From positions 1 through 64,000 of the forward strand of contig NZ_JAUZQD010000006.1 in the NCBI RefSeq assembly GCF_030709675.1: DNA of 64,000 bases, given 5' to 3'. Positions 25,918 to 35,081 of this stretch are shown here, piece by piece. This stretch comes from Symbioplanes lichenis. GTDB taxonomy: Bacteria > Actinomycetota > Actinomycetes > Mycobacteriales > Micromonosporaceae. A program made the translations under genes and the position numbers. Numbering within the stretch: position 1 is the first letter of the stretch; each line of letters starts with the position of its first letter. A model generated the notes under the pieces. The model saw only the letters and a program-made list of their open reading frames with translations. It did not search any database and was not told the origin of the DNA.

Positions 25918-27503
25918 TGCCGGAAGCGGGCGACCACCTCGCCGAGGTCCGCGGACGTCCGGGTCAGCTGCGCCACCGTCGCCGTCGCCTGGGCGACTCC
26001 CTCGTCGGTCTCCCGTGCCGCCGACGCCACGCCGGTGATGTTGCGGGCCACCTCGCCGGTGCCGGTCGCGGCCTCGGTGACGCTGCGGCTCATCTCGGCG
26101 GTCGTGGCCGTCTGCTGCTCGACCGCCGAGGCGATCGTGGTCTGGAAGTCGCTGATCCGCGAGATGACCCGGGTGATCTCCTCGATCGCCTCGACGGCGC
26201 TGCCGGTGTCGGTCTGGATGGCCTGGACCCGGCGGGAGATGTCCTCGGTGGCCTTGGCCGTCTCCTGGGCCAGGTCCTTCACCTCGCCGGCCACGACCGC
26301 GAAGCCCTTGCCCATCTCCCCCGCCCGCGCCGCCTCGATGGTCGCGTTGAGCGCGAGCAGATTGGTCTGCTCGGCGATCGAGGTGATGACCTTGATCACG
26401 TTGCCGATCTCGGCCGAGGACTCGCCCAGCTTGGTCATCGTGGTGGCCGTCGTCGCGGAGAGCTGCACCGCCGCGCTCGCCACCTGCGCGGCCTCGGCGG
26501 CGTTCTGGGAGATCTCGCGGATGGCGGCGCCCATCTCCTCGGCGCCCGCGGACACGGTGTCGACGCTGCGGGAGATCTCCTCGGCGGCCGAGGAGACCAC
26601 CTGCGCCTGGGCGGTGGTGCGGCCGGACGCCGCGGCGATGGTCCCGGCGACCCCGGTCATCTGCTGGGACGCGCCGGCCAGGGTGGCCGCGGAGCCGCCG
26701 ATCGCGGCGACCGTGTCGCGCAGCTGGTGCACGGCCCGGTCGAGGGCCTGCGCCATGCGGCCGGGCTCGTCGCGGGTGGTCAGGCCGGCCGTACGCGTGA
26801 GGTCGCCGTCGGCCAGGCCCTCGCACACGTGCTGGACCCGCTGCAGCGAGCGGATGATCCGGCGGGCGACCAGGATGCCGAGGCCGAGCGCGGCCAGCGA
26901 GCCGGCGACCAGCACGACGATCGAGGTGGCGCGCCCGGTCACGTAGTCGGCGCGCGCCGCGGCGGCCGTGCTCGCGGCGCCGGCCTCCTCCGTGCTCTTC
27001 ATGCGGTCGAGGTCGCCGCCGACCTCGTCCATCAGCGGCATGACCTGGTTGTCGCGGATGCTCTCCCACGCGGTCAGGTCGTTGCGCTCGCCGGCCGGGA
27101 TCAGGCTGCCTTCGACCATGCCGCGATAGGCCTGGAAGTCGTCGGCCAGCTCGGCCAGCTCACCGTCGGGGACGGCCGGGCCGCTTCTCCGGTACGTCTC
27201 CAGCGCCGCGACCAGCGCCGCGATGTCCTCGGCGAACGCCGCCGCGAAGGGCGCCTTGCCGGCCGGGTTCCGCGAGATCATGTGGTTCGCGGTGTCGAGC
27301 CGGGCGTCGGCGAGCAGCGCCCGGATCTCGCCCAGGGCGGCGATGCTGCTCACGTTGTCGCGATAGATCCGCTCGGAGGCGGCGCTCGCCCGGGCCAGCG
27401 CCACGAGGCCGATGACGCCGATGACGACGCCCACGACGACCGCCACGCCGATGGCCGACACGATCTTGGTCCGTACGCTGAGGTTCGCGACTCGGGAACG
27501 CAT
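25914..27503 (-). CDS. Methyl-accepting chemotaxis protein
   Basis: 529 residues from ATG 27503 ([13 protein letters not shown]); a GTG at 27530 is the alternative and neither has a strong ribosome site. TM1 lies near residues 13-38; a four-helix-bundle sensor domain ([27 protein letters not shown]) spans to about 195; TM2 about 195-215 precedes a HAMP domain. The cytoplasmic hairpin tip is [34 protein letters not shown], fully conserved. It signals to CheA/CheW, none of which is nearby, so it is an orphan receptor. Confidence 0.92.
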   Translation of the reverse strand: MRSRVANLSVRTKIVSAIGVAVVVGVVIGVIGLVALARASAASERIYRDNVSSIAALGEIRALLADARLDTANHMISRNPAGKAPFAAAFAEDIAALVAALETYRRSGPAVPDGELAELADDFQAYRGMVEGSLIPAGERNDLTAWESIRDNQVMPLMDEVGGDLDRMKSTEEAGAASTAAAARADYVTGRATSIVVLVAGSLAALGLGILVARRIIRSLQRVQHVCEGLADGDLTRTAGLTTRDEPGRMAQALDRAVHQLRDTVAAIGGSAATLAGASQQMTGVAGTIAAASGRTTAQAQVVSSAAEEISRSVDTVSAGAEEMGAAIREISQNAAEAAQVASAAVQLSATTATTMTKLGESSAEIGNVIKVITSIAEQTNLLALNATIEAARAGEMGKGFAVVAGEVKDLAQETAKATEDISRRVQAIQTDTGSAVEAIEEITRVISRISDFQTTIASAVEQQTATTAEMSRSVTEAATGTGEVARNITGVASAARETDEGVAQATATVAQLTRTSADLGEVVARFRH

Positions 27504-27576
27504 GCTAACGACGATATGACCCGATGGCACCGCCTCTGGCCGGAATTACACCTTCTTGCCCCATACAGTGATCAGG

Positions 27577-27759
27577 TCAGGCGCGCCCCTCGAGGGCCTG
27601 CCGGATGCCGGCGAACATGCGGAACACATCCATCCGCCCGTCGAGGAAGCCCCGCCGGTAGTCGGCCCCGGTCACCGGGTGCTCGGCGCGCACGGCGTCC
27701 CGGCTGCCCTCGAGCGCGTCCGCCCGGCCGGCCCCGTACGCCAGCAATGCGTCCTCCAT
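27577..27759 (-). CDS. 60-aa hypothetical protein with repeated YxxG(R/F)xDxR motif
   Basis: ATG 27759 is preceded by GGGGAGGTGCTG, one of the strongest ribosome sites in the window, which supports a real short gene. The peptide has two related segments, LAYGAGRADALEGSRD (about 6-21) and YRRGFLDGRMDVFRMF (about 34-49). It is soluble and without cysteines. It lies between the chemoreceptor and the DUF4396 gene on the same strand. I know no family for it. Confidence 0.65.
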   Translation of the reverse strand: MEDALLAYGAGRADALEGSRDAVRAEHPVTGADYRRGFLDGRMDVFRMFAGIRQALEGRA

Positions 27760-27866
27760 CAGCACCTCCCCGGCCCCGCCCGCAAGCGCGCACGTGGAAG
27801 CCGGCGCCTCCCCGCGCGCCACCCTCGCACGCGCGGCCGGACGGCGGGCACCGGCCGATCGCCTGA

Positions 27867-28313
27867 TCAGTGGTGGTACTGGTGGACGACCGCGTGGCCC
27901 TTCCCCCGGCCGATCAGCCAGCGGTTGACCGGCGTGGTCAGCACGAAGGCCACCGCGAGCGAGCCCGCGAGCGACGCCCAGAAGAGCACGCTGGTCAGCC
28001 CCGCGTCCATGGCCCCGGGCACCGCCACGACGACGGCGTTGTCGATGATCTCCATCACCGCGATGGAGACGGTGTCGGCGGCGAGCGCGACGCGCAGGGC
28101 CGAGCGCAGGTCCACCCCGGCACGCAGGACGCCCCGCATGGTCAGCCCGTAGCCGAAGACGAAGGCCAGGACGATCGACAGGACGACCGTCGCGGCGTTG
28201 TGCAGGCCGGCGGACGTGCCGATCACCATGCCCAGCACCTCGCCGATCGCGCAGCCCGTGAGGCAGTGCAGGGTGGCGGAGATCGCCGTCCGCCACGAGG
28301 AGTCGTGGTCCAT
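27867..28313 (-). CDS. DUF4396 membrane protein
   Basis: 148 residues from ATG 28313 (MDHDSSWRTAI). It has four hydrophobic helices with the conserved pattern ATLHCLTGCAIGEVLGMVIGT, LAFVFGYGLTMRG, MEIIDNAVVVAVPGAMDAGL and FWASLAGSLAVAFV...PVNRWLIGRGKGHAVVH; the C-terminus is His-rich. Family members often accompany metal-handling genes. A TACCCCC/GGGGGTA palindrome sits just in front of the gene, suggesting metal-responsive control; this is inference. Confidence 0.85.
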   Translation of the reverse strand: MDHDSSWRTAISATLHCLTGCAIGEVLGMVIGTSAGLHNAATVVLSIVLAFVFGYGLTMRGVLRAGVDLRSALRVALAADTVSIAVMEIIDNAVVVAVPGAMDAGLTSVLFWASLAGSLAVAFVLTTPVNRWLIGRGKGHAVVHQYHH

Positions 28314-28323
28314 GTCAGGAAGC

Positions 28324-28340
28324 ATACCCCCCGGGGGTAC
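28324..28340. promoter_or_regulatory. G/C-tract palindrome, possible CsoR-type operator
   Basis: The sequence ATACCCCCCGGGGGTAC contains TACCCCC and GGGGGTA arms around one central C. Palindromes of this kind are targets of copper-sensing CsoR-family repressors. It lies 11-27 nt upstream of the DUF4396 start. No csoR gene is visible in the window. Confidence 0.45.
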
Positions 28341-28383
28341 GCAATCCATCGACGAGAATCGCGCTATCGGCTGACGGCGCGGG

Positions 28384-29238
28384 TCAGTACGCGTGGATGA
28401 CCGCCGACATGTCCTCGTCCCCGTGGCCCGCGGCCGACGCGGCGCCGACGCGGTCGATGACGGCCTCGATCAGCGTGGTGTCCGTGCCCGCCGCGCGCAT
28501 GGCGTCGGCGATCAGGCGCTGGTCCTTGCCGACGCCGTCGAGGGCGAAGGCCGGGTCGAAGTCGCCGGCGATCATGGCCTTGCCCTTCGCCTGGACGTAC
28601 GGCGAGTCGACCGCGCCGCCCGCGACCGCCTCGAGGAACTGCGCGGGGTCGAGCCCGAGCCCGCGGGCCAGCGCGACCGACTGGGCGACGCCGTTGACGA
28701 CGACGCCGATCCACGCGTTGGCGACCAGCTTGAGCTTGCTGCCGTCGCCGGGCTCTTCGCTCACCCACTGGGTGCGCGCCCCGATCGCGTCGAGCACCGG
28801 CGCCACCCGCGCCCGCAGCGCCGACGGGCCGGAGGCGAGGACGACGAGCTGACCGTTCTCGGCGGGCTGTTTGGTGCCGAGGACCGGCGCGTCGAGGAAG
28901 TCCACGCCCGCGTCGGCGGCCAGCGCGGCCAGCCGGGCGACACCCTCGACGCCCACGGTGCTCGACTGCACCCAGACCGCGCCCGGCTTCCACGCGGACA
29001 ACAGGGGCGTCACCGTGGCGGCGACCGAGTCGGCGTCGTAGAGCATGGTGATCACGATGTCGGCCCCCGCGACGGCCTCCTCGGGACTGGAGGCCACCGT
29101 GGCGCCGTCGGCGGCCAGGGGTGCGGCCTTGTCCGCGGAGCGGTTCCAGACGGTCACGTCCAGGCCCGCCCGCAGCAGGCTGTGGGTCATGCCGGTGCCC
29201 ATGATGCCGGTGCCGAGCACCGCGACGGAGAGAGTCAT
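28384..29238 (-). CDS. NAD(P)-dependent beta-hydroxyacid dehydrogenase family oxidoreductase
   Basis: 284 residues from ATG 29238 (MTLSVAVLGTGIMG). The Rossmann motif GTGIMGTGM, the WNRSADKAAPLAADGA cofactor loop, SSTVGVEGVARLA, the substrate motif DAPVLGTKQPAENGQL and the catalytic Lys in GDGSKLKLVANAW are those of the 3-hydroxyisobutyrate/6-phosphogluconate dehydrogenase superfamily. The substrate is unknown. The start is 7 nt after the stop of the giant surface protein gene. Confidence 0.9.
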   Translation of the reverse strand: MTLSVAVLGTGIMGTGMTHSLLRAGLDVTVWNRSADKAAPLAADGATVASSPEEAVAGADIVITMLYDADSVAATVTPLLSAWKPGAVWVQSSTVGVEGVARLAALAADAGVDFLDAPVLGTKQPAENGQLVVLASGPSALRARVAPVLDAIGARTQWVSEEPGDGSKLKLVANAWIGVVVNGVAQSVALARGLGLDPAQFLEAVAGGAVDSPYVQAKGKAMIAGDFDPAFALDGVGKDQRLIADAMRAAGTDTTLIEAVIDRVGAASAAGHGDEDMSAVIHAY

Positions 29239-29245
29239 GCCGTCG

Positions 29246-32200
29246 TCATGCCCGCCGGCGGCCGCGTTGAACGCGCCGGTGCCGCCCGATGACCTTCGCC
29301 ACAGCGGGGTGCCGGCTGCCGGCGACACCGAGGGCGACGAGCGCCGCCCCGGCCAGCACCACGAGCAGGCCTCCCCCGGCCAGCGTCATCACGTCGGCAC
29401 CGGTCAGCGGCAGGCTGACAGCGTCGTCCGGATCGTCCGTGCCGGTCACCGAGATCGTGATCGTGCCGGTGGACGCGTTCCCGTCGGCGTCGACCACGGT
29501 GTAGGTGAAGGAGTCGGCGCCCACGTAGTCGTCGACCGGCGTGTAGGTCACCGTGCCGTCCTTGTTCACCTTCACGGTGCCGTGGCGGGGCCGGCTGACG
29601 CTCTTGAGGATCAGCTTGTCGCCGTCGGCGTCGGTCGCCTTGTCCAGCACGTCGACGGTCGTCTTCGTACTCCGGGGAATCTGCACCGCGTCGTCACCGG
29701 CCTGCGGCGCGGCCGGCACGCGGACGTCGATGCTGCCCCGGGCCTCGTTGCCGTCCTTGTCGCGCACCACGTATTCGAAGGAGTCGCGGCCGGTGAATCC
29801 CGGCTTCGGGGTGTAGGTGACCGTGCCGTCGTCGTTGAGGACCACCGTGCCGTGCGCGGGCTGCGTGACGCTGATCAGCTCGACCGGGCGGCCACCCTGG
29901 TCCTTGGCGGGCATCATGACATCGACGGGCTCACCGGGTCCGGACTTGACCGCCTTGTCGGGTACGGCCGGCGCGGGCGCGACGGTGATCGTGACCGTCG
30001 TCGTGGCGGTGCCGCCGAAGCCGTCGCTGATCGTGTACGTGAACGTGTCCTTGCCGTCGAACCCCGCCTCCGGGGTGTACATGAAGCCGGCCGACACGGT
30101 CCCGTGCGCCGGCTGCGTACGCGAAACGATCGTCAGCTTGTCCCCGTTGGGATCCGTGTCGTTGCGCAGCGCATCCACCGTCACCGGCTTCAGATACGGC
30201 GTGCCGGCCGCATCGGGAACAGCCACCGGCGCCGCGTTGGCCACGTCGACGGTCACGAGCGCGGTGGACGGCTGCCCGTCCGGGTCGACCACCGTGTAAC
30301 CAAAGCTGACCGTGCCGCGGAAACCGGCCGGCGGCGTGTAGACAACTGTCTTTCCGTCGGTCGTGACAGTTCCCCGCGTCGCCCCGGAGGAGTCGAGCGG
30401 CGGGTACACGGTCTTGACGACAAGGGCGTCACCGTTGGGGTCGGTGTCGTTGCCGAGGACATCGATCGTCACCGGGGTGCCGGCGGCCGCGGACGCGCTG
30501 TCCCCGGACGCCTGCGGGACGTCGTTGTCCACCAGGACGGTGACGACGGCGGTGTCCGTACCCCCGTGTCCGTCACTCACCGTGTAGGTGAACGTGTCCG
30601 CGCCCTTCCACGTCCCCGCCTTGTAGGTCACGACCCCGGGCGCGGTGATCTCCGCCGTGCCGTGGGCGGGCCGGGTGACGCTCACGACCCGCAGCGTCTG
30701 CCCGCCGGCGCCCACGTTGGCGTCGGTGTCATTGAGCAGCACCGAGACGTCCACAGAACCGCCGGGCTTGGTGCTGTAACCGTTGTCCGGCGCCGCCACG
30801 GGCGCCGCGTTCGCCACGGTGACATCGACCGTGGCGGAGCTCGTGCCGCCGGCCGGGTCGGTGACGGTGTAAGTGAACGAGTCCGGGCCGCTGTAGCCGG
30901 TCGCCGGCGCGTACACGATGGTGCCGTCCGGGTTGACGGCGATCGAGCCGTGTGCGGGCGGCGCGCCGGCGCTCACGGTGAGCGTGTCGTTCTCGGCGTC
31001 GGTGTCGTTGGCGAGCACGTCGATCGTCACCGACTGGTTCGTCGGTGTGCTGCGCGGGCCGTCGTCGGTGGCCACGGGCGCGGCGTTGACGGTGACCGTG
31101 ACGACGCCGTTGGCGGTGCCGCCGTTGCCGTCGCTGACCGTGTAGGCGAACGTGTCCGTGCCGTGGAACCCGGCCGCCGACGTGTAGACGACGGCGTCGC
31201 CGTCGGCGGTCACCGTGACCGTGCCATGCGCGCCGGCGGTCACATTGATCACCACGAGCTGGTCGTGGTTCGCGTCCGTGTCGTTGGCGAGCACGGTGAC
31301 GCGCGTCGCGGTCTGCGGCTGCGCCCGCACGGCATCGGGTACGGCCACCGGCGGCGCATTTAGCACGGTGATGTTGATGACCGCGGAGTCGTAGCCGCCG
31401 CGCCCGTCCGTGACCGTGTAGGTCGCCGTGTCCGTGCCGTGGAAGCCCGCGTCCGGCGTGTACGTGACCGTGAGCCCGTCGGTGGACACGACGCCGTGCG
31501 CGCCTCCGGTGACCGCCGTGACGGTCAGTGGGTCGTTGCCCGCGTCGCTGTCATTGGCCAGCACCGGGATGTCGACAGCCGTGTCCGTAGGCGTGGTCGC
31601 GGCGTCCGCCCCGGCGACCGGCGGCGTGTTCTGCACGGTGATCGTGACCGTGGCGAGCGCGGAACCGCCGTGGCCGTCGCCGGCCGTGTAGGTGAACGTG
31701 TCCACCCCGAGGAACGTGAACGGCGGCGTGTAGACGAGCTGCGTCCCGGAACGCACGACCGTGCCGCCCTGCGCGCTGACCGCGTCGAAGGCGGTCACGG
31801 ACAGCACGTCGTCCGGGTTCTCGTCGGTGTCGTTGAGCAGCACCGGCACGGTCACCGCGTGACCGGCCTCGATGGTGCGCGCGTCGCCGGTGGCCACGGG
31901 CACGGCGTTGCCGACCGTCACGGTGACCGTCGAGGTGGCCGTGCCGCCGCGACCGTCGCCGACCGTGTAGGAGAAGGTGTCCGTACCGGAGAAGCCCTGG
32001 TCCGGCGCGTAGCGCAGGGTGCCGTCGGGCTGGGAGGTGACCACGCCGTGCCCGGCCGGCCCGGCCGAGGTGACGGTGAGGGTGTCGTTGTTGGCGTCGG
32101 TGTCGTTGGCCCGCGCGTCGACGGTGACGGCCTGGTGGTACGGCGTGGTCGCGGTGTCGGCCACGGCGACCGGCGGCGCGTTGGCGACCGTCACCGTCAG

Positions 32201-34960
32201 GGTCGCCGTCGAGGTGCCGCCCTTGCCGTCGCTGATCGTGTAGGAGAGCGTGACCACGCCCGAGAAGGTCGCCGGCGGCACGTAGGTGATCGTCGAGCCG
32301 TCGGTGCTCGCGGTGCCGCGCTGGGTGCCGCCGCTGTCCCGGGGCACGGTGATGCCCGTGATGGACAGCGGGTCGTTGTTGGGGTCGGTGTCATTGGTGC
32401 GCACCGGGACGGTCACATTGGTCAGATACGGCGTCGTCGCGTTGTCGTTGACGGCCGTGGGAGCCTGGTTCGCCACGGTCACCGTGACGGTGCCGACCGA
32501 GGTGCCGCCGTCACCGTCGCTGATCGTGTACGTGAACGAGGTGCTGCCCCCGAACGAGGTCGACGGCGTGAAGGTCAGCGTGCCGTTGCCGTTGTTGACG
32601 ACCGTGCCCGTGGCGGCGCCCCCGGACGGCTGGGTGATCGACGTGACGGACAGCGTGTCGCCGTTGGGGTCGGTGTCGTTGGCGAGGACATTGATCGTGG
32701 CGGCGGTGCGGGCAGCCGTACCCGTGCTGTCCGCGACGGCCGTGGGGCCCGCGTTGGCGACCGTGACGGTGAGCGTGCCCGTCGCCGTTCCTCCCCGCGG
32801 GTCCGCGACCGTGTAGGTGATCGTCTCGACGCCCTTGAACCCCAGATTCGGCGTGTACGTGATCGTGTTGTCGCCGTTCACCACGGCGCCACCGTGGGCC
32901 GGGGTGTTCACCGACTGCACGTGCAGCGCGTCGCCGTCCGGGTCGGAGTCGTTGCTCAGAACCGTGCGCGTGACGGCGACACCGTTCGTGGTGCTGCCCG
33001 TGTCCGCGCCGGCCACCGGGGCGCGGTTGACGGCGAGCGCGATCGAGGCCGTGTTGCTGGCGGGCACGGAGTCGGCGTACTTGCCGGTGACCGTCGCCGT
33101 GGCGGTCGACGGATCCGCGGCGGAGTTGCCCGCCGTCGCGTCGATGTGGGTGGTGACCGTGGCGCCCGTGGCGATGGTGCCCAGGGCGCAGGTGACGACC
33201 TGCCCGGACACGGCACACGCGCCGCCGGACGACGGTGTCACCCCGGCGGGCAGGGTCAGCGTCAGCACCGAGTTGAGCTGCGCGTCCGGGCCGTTGTTGA
33301 CGACGGTCAGGTCGTAGCCGACGGGGTCGGGCGTGCCGTCCTTCTGCACGCGGGCCGGGGTGACCGAGCCGGTGACGGCCAGGTCGGTGGCCGCCGCGGT
33401 GACGGTGATCGTGCTGATGTTGCTCGCCTGGTTGACGGTCAGCGGCGGGTTGGAGCTCGCGCCCTTGGCGGACATGTTGGCGACGTTCGTGATGACGTAG
33501 CCGCCGGGCGTGTCCGGGTCCACGCGCACCTGGTACTTGATGACCGTCGTGGATCCGATCGGCAGCGCACCGCCGGCGGACGCGGTCGCGCCGGATCCCA
33601 GCCGGAAGGTCGCCGTGCCGGCCGAGAAGTCGGCCTGGTCGTCGCCGGAAGCGTCGGTCCGGGCGGAGCCGTCGACCTGGAGCGAGCCGGGGACATAGAC
33701 CGTGCCCGCCGGGATCGCGTCGGACACCAGCAGATCCGTGGCGCCGTCGTTGCCCTCGTTCTTGACCGTCACCGTGTACTCGATGACGTCGCCGGGCTTC
33801 ACCGAGCCGCCGTTGAGATCGGTGGGCGTGACGACGGCGTCGATGTCGGGGGCGAAGAGGTCGGTCGCCATCGTGACGACACCCGGATAGAAGGTGTCCT
33901 GCGACGTCGACAGGTTCAGCGTGGCGCTCGTCTTGCCGTTGCCCAGCGCGGTGGTCGTCGTCACCTGGTCGATGTCGACGGCCATGAGATTGGAGAAGTT
34001 CGGGTTGCGCGCGGTGTCGCGCACGCCGTCGTCGCTCACGCTGGAGTTGAAGTAGTTGTTGGCCGGGTTCGCCGCGTCGGACAGCGTGACGCCGTCCAGC
34101 TTGAGCGCGTCGCCGGTGATGCCCAGGTCGCCCTCGTACGCGACCGTGCCGATCTTCGACTTGACCGTGCCCGTGGGCGGCGTCTGGAAGCCGCTGACCG
34201 TGATGTCGACGCTGGGCGTGGCGGGCGTGCCCGAGCTGTTGATGTAGCCGAAGCCGTCGAAGATGCTCAGGTTGCGGACCGGCTCCGCCGGGTTCCGGTA
34301 CGCGATGACGAGCGCCCAGCCCGCGTAGCGCGAGTCGTTCTGGGTCGCCTGCACGTTCGCGACCGTGTAGACGCCGCTGCCGGCCGCCGCCACCCGGGAC
34401 GTGACGTCGGCGAAGCCCTGGTAGAACTCGCGGCCCGTGATGGTCGCGCTGTCGACGCGGCTCGCGGTGATGTCCGCGTACGCGCCGCCGGGGACCTTGA
34501 ATTTGACCTTGTCCTTGTCCGCCACGCTCGGCGTGGGGATGGGCACGGCCCCGTTGTTGGTGTTCGTGGCCGACTCGGTGTCGCCGCTCCAGTAGAGCCC
34601 GGCCCACAGCACGCTGCTCCCGGAGGCCAGGGTCAGCGTGCTGCTGCTGGAGTTGAACGTGCCCGCGTCGCCGTCGATGTCGACGTACCGCATCTCGAAG
34701 TTGTCGTTGTTCGTCGTCGTGCCGTTGGACCCGTTCTGCGCGGCCGTGCATCCACTCGCCGTGGTGTCGCACGTCAGCAACGTGTTGCCGCGCAACAGGA
34801 TGCCCCCGTTGGTGTTGGTGCCGAACCGCATGCCGAACGCGGTCGTCACGTCGGCCTTCGCGTCCGGGCTGAACACCAGGGCCATGCCGGCCAGGAGCAG
34901 CACGATGACGTACAGGGCGAGTTCCCGGTCCGGAGACCGGCGTGTCCGTCGTCGCTGCAT
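29246..34960 (-). CDS. Giant cadherin/Ig-like repeat surface protein with LPLTG sorting signal
   Basis: 1904 residues. A signal peptide covers residues 12-37 (LYVIVLLLAGMALVFSPDAKA). Residues 38 to about 370 form a beta-rich head domain, followed by two DUF11-like domains (PGDVIEYTVTVKNEGNDGATDL and YDLTVVNNGPDAQLN). Thirteen repeats of about 90 residues follow, each with (A/P)PVA..D, VLANDTDPNGD and DTFTYTVSDG(R/H)GG, i.e. Cadherin_5/Big-type domains with Asp-rich calcium loops. The C-terminus LPLTGADV, a hydrophobic helix and an RHRRVQRGRRR tail form a sortase substrate signal. The protein should be an extended, calcium-stiffened fibre on the wall for adhesion or aggregation. Confidence 0.93.
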   Translation of the reverse strand: MQRRRTRRSPDRELALYVIVLLLAGMALVFSPDAKADVTTAFGMRFGTNTNGGILLRGNTLLTCDTTASGCTAAQNGSNGTTTNNDNFEMRYVDIDGDAGTFNSSSSTLTLASGSSVLWAGLYWSGDTESATNTNNGAVPIPTPSVADKDKVKFKVPGGAYADITASRVDSATITGREFYQGFADVTSRVAAAGSGVYTVANVQATQNDSRYAGWALVIAYRNPAEPVRNLSIFDGFGYINSSGTPATPSVDITVSGFQTPPTGTVKSKIGTVAYEGDLGITGDALKLDGVTLSDAANPANNYFNSSVSDDGVRDTARNPNFSNLMAVDIDQVTTTTALGNGKTSATLNLSTSQDTFYPGVVTMATDLFAPDIDAVVTPTDLNGGSVKPGDVIEYTVTVKNEGNDGATDLLVSDAIPAGTVYVPGSLQVDGSARTDASGDDQADFSAGTATFRLGSGATASAGGALPIGSTTVIKYQVRVDPDTPGGYVITNVANMSAKGASSNPPLTVNQASNISTITVTAAATDLAVTGSVTPARVQKDGTPDPVGYDLTVVNNGPDAQLNSVLTLTLPAGVTPSSGGACAVSGQVVTCALGTIATGATVTTHIDATAGNSAADPSTATATVTGKYADSVPASNTASIALAVNRAPVAGADTGSTTNGVAVTRTVLSNDSDPDGDALHVQSVNTPAHGGAVVNGDNTITYTPNLGFKGVETITYTVADPRGGTATGTLTVTVANAGPTAVADSTGTAARTAATINVLANDTDPNGDTLSVTSITQPSGGAATGTVVNNGNGTLTFTPSTSFGGSTSFTYTISDGDGGTSVGTVTVTVANQAPTAVNDNATTPYLTNVTVPVRTNDTDPNNDPLSITGITVPRDSGGTQRGTASTDGSTITYVPPATFSGVVTLSYTISDGKGGTSTATLTVTVANAPPVAVADTATTPYHQAVTVDARANDTDANNDTLTVTSAGPAGHGVVTSQPDGTLRYAPDQGFSGTDTFSYTVGDGRGGTATSTVTVTVGNAVPVATGDARTIEAGHAVTVPVLLNDTDENPDDVLSVTAFDAVSAQGGTVVRSGTQLVYTPPFTFLGVDTFTYTAGDGHGGSALATVTITVQNTPPVAGADAATTPTDTAVDIPVLANDSDAGNDPLTVTAVTGGAHGVVSTDGLTVTYTPDAGFHGTDTATYTVTDGRGGYDSAVINITVLNAPPVAVPDAVRAQPQTATRVTVLANDTDANHDQLVVINVTAGAHGTVTVTADGDAVVYTSAAGFHGTDTFAYTVSDGNGGTANGVVTVTVNAAPVATDDGPRSTPTNQSVTIDVLANDTDAENDTLTVSAGAPPAHGSIAVNPDGTIVYAPATGYSGPDSFTYTVTDPAGGTSSATVDVTVANAAPVAAPDNGYSTKPGGSVDVSVLLNDTDANVGAGGQTLRVVSVTRPAHGTAEITAPGVVTYKAGTWKGADTFTYTVSDGHGGTDTAVVTVLVDNDVPQASGDSASAAAGTPVTIDVLGNDTDPNGDALVVKTVYPPLDSSGATRGTVTTDGKTVVYTPPAGFRGTVSFGYTVVDPDGQPSTALVTVDVANAAPVAVPDAAGTPYLKPVTVDALRNDTDPNGDKLTIVSRTQPAHGTVSAGFMYTPEAGFDGKDTFTYTISDGFGGTATTTVTITVAPAPAVPDKAVKSGPGEPVDVMMPAKDQGGRPVELISVTQPAHGTVVLNDDGTVTYTPKPGFTGRDSFEYVVRDKDGNEARGSIDVRVPAAPQAGDDAVQIPRSTKTTVDVLDKATDADGDKLILKSVSRPRHGTVKVNKDGTVTYTPVDDYVGADSFTYTVVDADGNASTGTITISVTGTDDPDDAVSLPLTGADVMTLAGGGLLVVLAGAALVALGVAGSRHPAVAKVIGRHRRVQRGRRRA

Positions 34961-35034
34961 CGTGTGTCCAGGCCCCAGCCGCTCGCATCCACCTCAGGGC
35001 GGAGGGTCCCTGAGTTCTCCGAGTCTGGGGACCG

Positions 35035-35070
35035 CCGGGTGCAGTCCGGGTGCAGGACGACTGCACCCGG
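35035..35070 (-). terminator. Strong hairpin after the MFS gene
   Basis: A 12-bp perfect stem, CCGGGTGCAGTC (35035-35046) with GACTGCACCCGG (35059-35070), lies 12 nt past the stop of the minus-strand MFS gene. A second hairpin GGTCCC...GGGACC (35005-35033) follows. Together they separate the transporter from the giant surface protein gene. Confidence 0.7.
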
Positions 35071-35081
35071 GATGCAACGCG

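Noticed and set aside
29300..33000. Regularly spaced repeats as CRISPR or satellite DNA
   Set aside because: The periodicity is about 270 bp, in frame and divergent in sequence, explained by 13 protein domains.
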